This document shows positions 51,695-57,270 of a stretch of DNA of 59,938 nucleotides, piece by piece. Source of the stretch: a virus; the IMG/VR virus record IMGVR_UViG_3300044970_000300, positions 1 through 59,938 of that record. One strand, written 5' to 3'. The notes below the pieces were generated by a model. The model did no database searches. It saw only the letters and a program-made list of their open reading frames with translations, and had not been told where the DNA came from. Numbering within the stretch: the first letter of the stretch is position 1; the number at the start of each line of letters is the position of its first letter. Made by a program: the position numbers and the translations under genes.

Positions 51695-51745
51695 GACTGC
51701 CGTAGGGACTCGAACCCTATGCCTTGCGGCACTCCAAGCGGCAGT
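51695..51745 (-). ncRNA. tRNA-like element lacking D and anticodon arms
   Basis: On the minus strand ACTGCCG (51745-51739) pairs perfectly with CGGCAGT (51702-51696), followed by a discriminator-like C. A canonical T arm, TAGGG/CCCTA with loop TTCGAGT, precedes the 3' acceptor strand. Between them only CTTGGAG and a small hairpin TGCC-GCAA-GGCA replace the D and anticodon arms; that hairpin resembles the variable arm of Leu/Ser tRNAs. No anticodon. Confidence 0.65.
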
Positions 51746-52152
51746 TATTGCCTTGAACAGGCGAACCTTTTTGGCGGCGTTGTTGCTCGCAACATCTACC
51801 GCATACGCTGTTAGTTCCTCCACGACTGCTATCCTTTGGCGGCGCTTTTTACGCACCGCATACGCTGTCTTTCGCTGTCGTTTGTTCTCGGCTTGTTTTG
51901 ACTTGATTTGCTTGGGTGTTCTTGCGGTGTTCATTGGCCTCCCCCCAACCGCCTGAAACCTTTGCGCCACGGCGCTTCGTTTTCGTTTGTCTGAGGCTTG
52001 ATTTCTTACGGCCGCCATACTTGGCCTTGCTCGTCTCGTCTACCTGCCCTCGTTACTTTCGGTCGGATTGTGCTAGCCTACTTACGCTACTCACTTGGAT
52101 TACATCACCTACTCAATCAGACCTGACCTGCTACTCCGCTCCCTAACGCCCG

Positions 52153-52183
52153 ACAGCCTGTAGGCCGTGGCCTACTGACTGAA
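52153..52183. repeat. Perfect inverted repeat in the early leader
   Basis: GTAGGCC and GGCCTAC (52160-52175) are separated by two bases, with outer CAG/CTG pairing possible. It lies in the untranslated leader downstream of the 52352 promoter. Confidence 0.55.
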
Positions 52184-52351
52184 TCGTACAGGGTTCACAA
52201 GGTGGGTTTCCGATTTTTGGGAGGCGCTTTCGCTAACATCTCTCCGCCTATCGTCACTATGGGACTTTATTTAGAAACACCTCGTATTCGACCTAGCGGC
52301 CGCCGCGTTTTGTGTTTCAGAATTTTAAAGAGCGTTTGTCTTTCGACTCCA

Positions 52352-52382
52352 CAAACATACGACGACTTTGCACATCTGCAAA
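52352..52382 (-). promoter_or_regulatory. Main early promoter of the minus-strand operon
   Basis: On the minus strand TTTG (52382-52379, extended AGTTTGCAG) is followed after 19 bases by TATGTTTG (52359-52352), a full match to the Bacteroidetes -33/-7 promoter. It reads into a leader of several hundred bases containing the tRNA-like element and hammerhead 2. Confidence 0.8.
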
Positions 52383-53321
52383 CTCCGACCACAAAAAAAG
52401 TTAGGACTCCCGCTCGCCTATAAGGAATATATAGGGCTAACTGCTTGATAATCAGCACACAAAAAAAAGTTTACTAGGGGGTGAAATTTAGAATCGTTCT
52501 AAATAAAAGTGACTGAAAATCAACAACTTAGTAATCCATTGAAAATCAGATAGTTACTAACTGCCTAAAACTCAGCAAGTTACAACGTACTGAAACACAG
52601 CGAGTTAACGTAACTACCTGATAATCAGCGACATTTAAGAAATCATATGCACAGGATTACGACCCGAACCGCTTGACAACCAACGACTTAACTAGCCAAC
52701 GTATGTACAGAATACGGCGATAAGCATACTTTTTTCGTTTAATAAAACACCCGTACAGAATCCGTGCGTTTATACCACACAAACAAGCACACGACCTGTC
52801 TACTATAGTATACAAAAAAGAATATACAATTATGCGTGCCTAGCGTACTCAGTTCGGTGAAGTATTAACGTGGTAAATAGTGGGAGAAAATGGTAGGGGG
52901 ATTGATGCAGGTCTACGGCCAAGTCCCCCCACGAAAAAAAACATACGTTCGGTGACACGTTTTCCCTACTTTTTCTACAGCGAACAGGCCGAAACGATTA
53001 AGGTAGACGGGCTAATAGTGACACAAAGTAGGCACACCACTCACCCACCCACCCCAACAGCAAAACGCTAAAATGTTTGAACGTAACGTGTTGATAACGA
53101 GGGGGTTGGGTTCGGGATTCCGTTTCGGGGTCGGGGGCGCAGCGTCGTTCTTGTATAATTCTCCCCAGGGTATACATAACTCGTCCCCAAATCAAGACGA
53201 TGTTGACCTGATATGAAACAAAAACACCGTGAAGTCTACCTAGACGGTTAATACAAGCGGTTAAATAGTAGGGAAATCGGGGATACGCAACCGTTTGAGC
53301 CTAAGCACACGCATCCTGTAT
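52383..53321. other. Gene-poor control region, candidate origin of replication
   Basis: About 940 bases between the divergent early and late gene blocks with no convincing gene. It holds the iteron array at its left end, AT-rich stretches (52739-52850) and a C/G-skewed patch near 53100-53150. Position between divergent operons, iterons and AT-rich DNA are the usual features of a phage origin. No clear DnaA box was found by eye. Confidence 0.5.
52441..52700. repeat. Array of degenerate iteron-like repeats
   Basis: About seven direct repeats built on CTGAAAATCAGC-n-AGTTAC, each preceded by TAA-like bases: starts near 52441, 52509, 52535, 52561, 52587, 52614 and 52670. The middle ones are phased at 26-28 bp. 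Units are diverged, unlike CRISPR repeats, and there are no unique spacers. The layout is like origin iterons or multiple operator sites. Confidence 0.65.
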
Positions 53322-53462
53322 TCAAGTCTTTGTAGTAGCTGTCGCTCTATTCTTTGTCAGTTGCGGACGGGCGTTTGGGACTGTCCTCCACTGCCAATCG
53401 TTCCGTAGTTCCGTCTCTAGGACGATTACGTCCGCTATAGCACGTCGTCTTGTGCCTTGCAC
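53322..53462 (-). CDS. Possible small basic protein with GTG start
   Basis: 46 residues if started at the GTG at 53462, which lies nine bases after the promoter box at 53471: QGTRRRAIADVIVLETELRN and a basic end. The coding case is weak (no neighbours, no family). The transcript could instead be noncoding. Confidence 0.3.
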   Translation of the reverse strand: MQGTRRRAIADVIVLETELRNDWQWRTVPNARPQLTKNRATATTKT

Positions 53463-53470
53463 TACAGGAG

Positions 53471-53501
53471 CAAAGTTACAAAAAAAAAACGAGATAATCA
53501 A
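53471..53501 (-). promoter_or_regulatory. Divergent promoter (TTG-N20-TAACTTTG)
   Basis: On the minus strand TTG (53501-53499) is followed after 20 bases by TAACTTTG (53478-53471), an exact TAnnTTTG. It points into the control region. Confidence 0.6.
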
Positions 53502-53552
53502 TAGTGTGTTATGCATAGTACCGCCCTTCGGATACGGAATGGTATATCATAG

Positions 53553-53560
53553 TATCTTTG
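53553..53560 (+). promoter_or_regulatory. Promoter, -7 box TATCTTTG
   Basis: TATCTTTG fits TAnnTTTG, 20 bases before the ATG at 53581. It drives the right-hand plus operon toward terminase. Confidence 0.7.
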
Positions 53561-53580
53561 TGACTATAACACAGATAGTT

Positions 53581-54042
53581 ATGCAACTGACAGAGAACTT
53601 TACGTTAAAGGAGCTCACGGATAGCCCAACGGCTGACAAGCTCGGTATTAAGAACGAACCAGACGAGAAGCAGCTAGCCGCGCTTAAGCTCCTCGCAGAG
53701 AAGGTGCTACAGCCCCTGCGTGAGGGTATCGGTAAGCCGATTAAGATTAACTCAGGACTCAGAGGCACAGCCCTGAATAAGGCCATCGGTGGGTCATCCA
53801 CGTCGCAGCACTGCAAGGGTGAGGCGGCCGACCTTAGCCTCAAGTCAGTGAAGAACGGGAACGCCTTGTTGTTCCACTACATCAGAGAGAACCTCGTGTT
53901 CGACCAGATGATTTGGGAGTTCGGTACCAAGGAGAATCCTGACTGGGTACACGTGAGCTACTCCGCCAAGGGTAACCGAAAGGAGATTCTAGAGGCGTAC
54001 AAGCATCACGGGAAGACGGCATATAGAGCCTGGAAGCCGTGA
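53581..54042 (+). CDS. M15A-type D-Ala-D-Ala/L-Ala-D-Glu peptidase (endolysin)
   Basis: 153 residues from the ATG at 53581; the frame open from 53452 runs through the promoter. NFTLKELTDS at the start, INSGLRGTALNKAIGGSSTSQHCKGEAADL in the middle (S-x-H...G-x-A-x-D: His and Asp zinc ligands) and PDWVHVSY near the end (HVS, third ligand) define the M15A family. It cuts peptide cross-links of peptidoglycan and is the likely final endolysin. No signal peptide, so it needs a holin. First gene of the packaging operon. Confidence 0.9.
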   Translation: MQLTENFTLKELTDSPTADKLGIKNEPDEKQLAALKLLAEKVLQPLREGIGKPIKINSGLRGTALNKAIGGSSTSQHCKGEAADLSLKSVKNGNALLFHYIRENLVFDQMIWEFGTKENPDWVHVSYSAKGNRKEILEAYKHHGKTAYRAWKP

Positions 54043-54164
54043 TAGCCGTAAAGAGACCAGTGGAGTCGTCGGGGAGTAAGCCTGAGCCAAAACCCGACAA
54101 CCGCTCGAAGCTGGTCAAGTTCGATATGTCTAAAGTGATAAAAAGAAAGAAGCGTGAAAGCTAA
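54039..54164 (+). CDS. Small basic protein with GTG start
   Basis: 41 residues from a GTG that overlaps the peptidase stop (GTGA): VKRPVESSGSKPEPKPDNR, then a basic end (VIKRKKRES). Probably disordered. The overlap structure and dense packing of the operon support it; no function recognised. Confidence 0.5.
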   Translation: MIAVKRPVESSGSKPEPKPDNRSKLVKFDMSKVIKRKKRES

Positions 54165-54327
54165 GAAGTTTGAAGAAGGCGGAAAGATGTACGCTGGACA
54201 GGAGATTGAGGTGAAGCACCCCGACCTTATGGCTGCTGTGAAGCAGATGCAGGCGGCTGTGAAGGCCGCAGGTATGGCGCCAATGCACTACAAGATTAAG
54301 GCCTGCTATGAAAGCGAGGAAGAGTAA
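54154..54327 (+). CDS. Small helical protein with GTG start
   Basis: 57 residues from the GTG at 54154, overlapping the previous gene by 11 bases: KAKKFEEGGKMYAGQEIEV, then HPDLMAAVKQMQAAVKAAG and an acidic end. The 'KFEEGGKMY' start is common in short phage proteins of head regions. Function unknown. Confidence 0.55.
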   Translation: MKAKKFEEGGKMYAGQEIEVKHPDLMAAVKQMQAAVKAAGMAPMHYKIKACYESEEE

Positions 54328-54541
54328 GAGCGCAGAGTTCTACGCCAAAAACCCAGTCGCCAAGGAGAAGAAGAAGGCGTACGACACCGAATACCACTCC
54401 ACCGAGGAGCGGAGAAAGTATCGTGCGTTCCTGAACAAGAAGAATAGAGACGCTGGCACGTACGGAAACGGTGATGGTAAGGATTACGACCACGATGAGG
54501 CACGTATGATTATGGCCAGACGCAATAGAAGCAAGAAATGA
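54308..54541 (+). CDS. Small basic conserved-type phage protein
   Basis: 77 residues, highly charged: AEFYAKNPVAKEKKKAYDTEY, then STEERRKYRAFLNKKNRDAGTYGNGDGKD and DHDEARMIMARR. The 'NR-x-x-GTYGNGDGKD' pattern recurs in small proteins of many phages, usually near head or packaging genes; no function is established. It overlaps the previous gene by 20 bases. Confidence 0.65.
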   Translation: MKARKSKSAEFYAKNPVAKEKKKAYDTEYHSTEERRKYRAFLNKKNRDAGTYGNGDGKDYDHDEARMIMARRNRSKK

Positions 54542-54717
54542 AGAACGAGGCATTCAACGACTGGGTATTCCACTTCAACCCCTACGAGGGAGAGTGGAAC
54601 GCCGTGGTACGTGAGCACTATAACGATTACTTCAACGGGCTGGAAATCCCACAGGGGAAGTTTCTCAAGTCGAAGGACATCAAGATTATCACCCACTACA
54701 TCAACTGGAATGGCTAA
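54538..54717 (+). CDS. Small phage protein
   Basis: 59 residues: KNEAFNDWVFHFNPYEGEWN, then VVREHYNDYFNGLEIPQGKF and DIKIITHYINW. Aromatic-rich; the NPYEGEWNAV-x-R-x-x-Y-x-x-Y pattern is typical of short phage proteins of unknown role. It is coupled to both neighbours by overlaps of 4-8 bases. Confidence 0.65.
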   Translation: MKNEAFNDWVFHFNPYEGEWNAVVREHYNDYFNGLEIPQGKFLKSKDIKIITHYINWNG

Positions 54718-54841
54718 GTCAGCGAAGAAGCGTGGCGAGAACACGCGCGGTATCAAGAGAGTGAGCCCTGATAGGGCATTGACTGGGACACTAAATTTGC
54801 AGATAATCAACCGATTGACCGTTGGAAGCAAAGAAGAGTAA
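54710..54841 (+). CDS. Very small basic protein
   Basis: 43 residues: AKSAKKRGENTRGIKRVSPD and LTGTLNLQIINRLTV. It overlaps the previous stop and the next start. No family recognised. Confidence 0.5.
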   Translation: MAKSAKKRGENTRGIKRVSPDRALTGTLNLQIINRLTVGSKEE

Positions 54842-55205
54842 CCCAGGACTGTGGAAACGCATCGTAGCCAGCGTGAAGTCCAGCTCAAAGGGCGGAGACC
54901 CTGGTGAGTGGAGCGCACGTAAGGCTCAACTGGCCGTGCTCAAGTACAAGAAGGCGGGCGGTGGTTACTCGGGTGCTAAGAAGGAGACGAACCTATCTAA
55001 GTGGACCAAGCAGAAATGGACGACCTCCGACGGCAAACCCAGCGAAGGCAAGAAGCGCTATCTGCCGAAGGCGGCCTGGGGTGCATTAAGCAACGCTGAG
55101 AAGGCAGCCACCAACAGAGCGAAGGCTCAGGGTAACAAGTCAGGCAAGCAGTTCGTGTCTCAGCCTAAGAACATCGCCGCTAAGGTGGCTAAATTCCGTA
55201 AGTAA
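54822..55205 (+). CDS. DUF5872-like basic protein
   Basis: 127 residues from a TTG at 54822. PGLWKRIVASVKSSSKGGDPG, WSARKAQLAVLKYKKAGGGY, LSKWTKQKWTTSDGKPS and RYLPKAAWGALSNAEKAAT match the DUF5872 pattern, found in viruses and phages and probably involved in DNA condensation or binding. The TTG start overlaps the previous gene by 20 bases; an ATG is not available nearby. The strong positive charge suits a packaged DNA-binding protein. Confidence 0.7.
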   Translation: MEAKKSNPGLWKRIVASVKSSSKGGDPGEWSARKAQLAVLKYKKAGGGYSGAKKETNLSKWTKQKWTTSDGKPSEGKKRYLPKAAWGALSNAEKAATNRAKAQGNKSGKQFVSQPKNIAAKVAKFRK

Positions 55206-55384
55206 TGAAGGCTAATAAGAGGACAGACCTTAAGAGACCCAACGAGGTGATGGTGAAGGCCCCAGCGGGCTACCATTGGATGAGCAAGGGAGGTAGATAC
55301 TACCTGATGCCACACCAGGGTAAGTTCGTACCCCACGAGGGAGCGTCACTGGAGATGCCGTTCAAGGTCATTCGGGAGCATTGA
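55205..55384 (+). CDS. Small basic phage protein
   Basis: 59 residues starting on the previous stop (TAATG): KANKRTDLKRPNEVMVKAPA, then GYHWMSKGGRYYLMPHQGKFVPHEG. The 'P-x-GYHWM-x-x-GGRYYLM' pattern is typical of small phage proteins in packaging regions. Its end overlaps the convergent minus gene by 17 bases. Confidence 0.65.
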   Translation: MKANKRTDLKRPNEVMVKAPAGYHWMSKGGRYYLMPHQGKFVPHEGASLEMPFKVIREH

Positions 55385-55808
55385 TAGCCTCCAGACCCTC
55401 TAACTTGCGGTAAATCTTCTGCACCAGTAGCCTACCCTTCTGTGATAGGCAGTATCTGGCACCGTAGCCCACACCATTATCCAACCCAAACAACTGCTTG
55501 TCCTCCTCAGTGACGGACTGTCTGCTTATGTAGACATCGATGAGACCCATATTCATCATCGGCTTGTTGTACATAATACGTATCTTATTGTCGGATATCG
55601 CCGCAAAGTGACTTCTGACGTACATCAGAGTGAAGAACTCAAGGTCGTAGATGAAAAGTAGATAGTCTATCTGTGAAGGGGTCAGCCCATAGCTCTGCGA
55701 TATGTCCACCTTGACGTGTCGTAGGTACTTCAGGTAGTTGCGGAGTATGTTCTTGGCGGGCAGTATCGCGTACTCACGCATCCTCCTGGTGTTGGCTCCC
55801 CTTCTCAT
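55368..55808 (-). CDS. Winged-helix (MarR-like) putative regulator
   Basis: 146 residues from the ATG at 55808; the longer frame to 55847 lies in the divergent promoter area. LPAKNILRNYLKYLRHVKVD and SYGLTPSQIDYLLFIYDLEF (helix then the ylLf-I recognition region), later ARYCLSQKGRLLVQKIYRKL (wing-like end) resemble MarR-type winged helices. It is the only minus gene in this block, so it may control the switch to packaging genes. The assignment is from pattern only. Confidence 0.55.
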   Translation of the reverse strand: MRRGANTRRMREYAILPAKNILRNYLKYLRHVKVDISQSYGLTPSQIDYLLFIYDLEFFTLMYVRSHFAAISDNKIRIMYNKPMMNMGLIDVYISRQSVTEEDKQLFGLDNGVGYGARYCLSQKGRLLVQKIYRKLEGLEAINAPE

Positions 55809-55859
55809 ATTATATTGTTTCGTAAATTCGTGACAAATTTCATACAAAAATTCATAACA

Positions 55860-56183
55860 ATGGGTCTATCCAAGCAAGAACAGGAGGAGATGTACAAGGA
55901 GTTCTCGGACCTCGTGTACGAGATAAACACTCTCATCCTAAAGTATGGCCTTGAGGAGAGCGGTTTCGTGGTTGCGGCCATTGGCTCCGTGAATTACGAC
56001 GAACTTGATGAGGACGACGAACCCACGATGGATATCGCCTTCTCAGTCAACGTGGCTGACGAGGAGGAGCTCGACGAAGTGGTCGGTCTAATTATCTCAG
56101 GATATCAGCATCAGGAGCGTAACGACACCAGCAAGGTAGATTACTGGATTCGACGAGCTGGAGGAGACCCAGATAAAGAATAA
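55860..56183 (+). CDS. Small acidic phage protein
   Basis: 107 residues from the ATG at 55860. Acidic with YKEFSDLVYEINTLILKYGL, AIGSVNYDELDEDDEPTMD and a helical acidic end. The longer frame from 55815 starts in the divergent leader. No family recognised. Confidence 0.55.
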   Translation: MGLSKQEQEEMYKEFSDLVYEINTLILKYGLEESGFVVAAIGSVNYDELDEDDEPTMDIAFSVNVADEEELDEVVGLIISGYQHQERNDTSKVDYWIRRAGGDPDKE

Positions 56184-56187
56184 CACA

Positions 56188-56418
56188 ATGATTAGGAAGA
56201 TTATCATCGGGCAAAACCCGAAGGATGCCTTGGCGTACGTCGTAGGCAACCCCGCAGGCAACGACGGAGTAATCGTAGCCATCGAGCTCGACGAGCGCAC
56301 GTTCGCTAAGTACGGACGTAAGGACTATACCATCTACATTCAGAACCCAGACGGAACCATTCCGTGGAAGGAAGTCATCGGTATGCCCGTAGTAATCGAA
56401 AACGACTGTAAGTTCTAA
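56188..56418 (+). CDS. Small beta-rich phage protein
   Basis: 76 residues: MIRKIIIGQNPKDALAYVVG, then VIVAIELDERTFAKYGRKDY and a beta end. Spacing to the next gene is a shared stop/start (TAATG). It resembles short phage proteins of unknown role next to GroES-like genes. Confidence 0.6.
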   Translation: MIRKIIIGQNPKDALAYVVGNPAGNDGVIVAIELDERTFAKYGRKDYTIYIQNPDGTIPWKEVIGMPVVIENDCKF

Positions 56419-56993
56419 TGAGAGTTCTGCACGAGTTCATCGTAAGGATGCCCAAGAAGTTCAAGGACACCATCAAGTTCGGGGACACGGAGATATTCCT
56501 TGACTCTCGCTTCGACGAGTTCGCCAACAGAATCAGCGAGGCGGAGATTGTGGCCACCCCAGTCAAGTTCCCCACGGGAGCCAAGGAGGGTGACACGCTA
56601 TACTTCCACCATCACGTGGTGCTGGACAAGCGAGCAGAGATAGACAAGGAGCTATATCGCGTGAAGTTCGACCCAGAGGGCGGCTACGGTTCACAGGCAT
56701 ACGCCTACAAAAGCGAGGACGGAGCGGTTAAGGTGCTCCCAGGTTGGGTGTTCCTAATCCCCGAGGAGGGCGAGGAGCCAACGTCTGAGTCTGGACTCAT
56801 CCTATCGATGAAGAAGGAGGTCAAGATGGAAGGCATCGTCCGCTTCGATACCCCCGAACTGCTCGAGATGGGTGTGAACGCTGGCGACCGAGTAGGCTTC
56901 AGCAAGGAATCCGACTATACGATGGAGGTAAACGGTGAGAAGCTCTGGAGGATGACACCTAACGACCTGTTGTATGTCGCGGAGAAAGTCTGA
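56418..56993 (+). CDS. GroES-like co-chaperonin
   Basis: 191 residues with two related beta domains. The second has GWVFLIPEEGEEPTSESGLIL, a mobile-loop-like segment, then GVNAGDRVGFSKESDYTMEVNGEKLWRM and DLLYVA, the typical GroES roof and edge pattern (GD-x-V-x-F-x-K-x-x-y-x-x-x-v-G-e-x-l-x-x-m). Phage co-chaperonins redirect host GroEL to fold capsid protein, as T4 gp31 does. Position just before terminase is consistent with morphogenesis. Confidence 0.75.
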   Translation: MRVLHEFIVRMPKKFKDTIKFGDTEIFLDSRFDEFANRISEAEIVATPVKFPTGAKEGDTLYFHHHVVLDKRAEIDKELYRVKFDPEGGYGSQAYAYKSEDGAVKVLPGWVFLIPEEGEEPTSESGLILSMKKEVKMEGIVRFDTPELLEMGVNAGDRVGFSKESDYTMEVNGEKLWRMTPNDLLYVAEKV

Positions 56994-57270
56994 ATTCACC
57001 ACAATCGATGCGGCACAGCGTCTGATGGACTCTATGGAGGTGGCCATCAACAATATGATTGAGGAGATTAAGAAGCCCGTCGACCCAGAAATCAACGGTT
57101 CGGCACGCAAGGCGGAGCTCCAGTCAATCAAACAGACCGCCGTGGATGCGCGTGAACTGTTGCAAGAAAGGCAACGACTTGAGGATATGATACGTAGCCT
57201 GTCCGAGAGCGGCAGTATGGGCGAGCAGGCCGACTTTTCAGGCGGTTTCGCTGAGAAATACAGGAAGTAA
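56974..57270 (+). CDS. Putative terminase small subunit or TerL partner
   Basis: 98 residues, helical (TTIDAAQRLMDSMEVAINNMI, AVDARELLQERQRLEDMIRS), ending DFSGGFAEKYRK. The start overlaps the GroES-like gene by 20 bases and the stop overlaps the TerL ATG (TAATGG). A small helical gene immediately before TerL usually encodes the DNA-recognition subunit. The role is inferred from position. Confidence 0.55.
   Translation: MSRRKSEFTTIDAAQRLMDSMEVAINNMIEEIKKPVDPEINGSARKAELQSIKQTAVDARELLQERQRLEDMIRSLSESGSMGEQADFSGGFAEKYRK

Larger units (their letters stand above)
51566..52018 (-). other. Open frame of doubtful status spanning the operon leader
   Basis: An open frame of 150 residues, very basic (KKRRQRIAVVEELTAYAV, NNAAKKVRLFKAITAAW), runs without a stop from 52018 (or an internal ATG at 51931) into the membrane peptide. 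TAYAV occurs twice, from a repeated 14-base string. The tRNA-like element lies inside it, giving typical tRNA-shadow residues (RHRVRVPTA). It could be a real basic early protein with a membrane tail, or chance in a structured leader. Confidence 0.35.

Noticed and set aside
51746-51830. Full-length tRNA-Glu-like gene extending upstream of the tRNA-like element
   Set aside because: A loop with TTC is present (GCC-TGTTCAA-GGC), but no 5' strand there pairs with the 3' acceptor; the compact form pairs perfectly.
52441-52700. CRISPR array
   Set aside because: Units are diverged and contiguous, with no identical repeats or unique spacers; no cas genes are present.
52760-52785. DnaA box in TTTATACCACACA
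   Set aside because: It needs an inserted base relative to the consensus; single weak match only.
53452-53580. Upstream extension of the M15 peptidase
   Set aside because: The extension contains the TATCTTTG promoter, and the family-typical start motif begins at the ATG at 53581.
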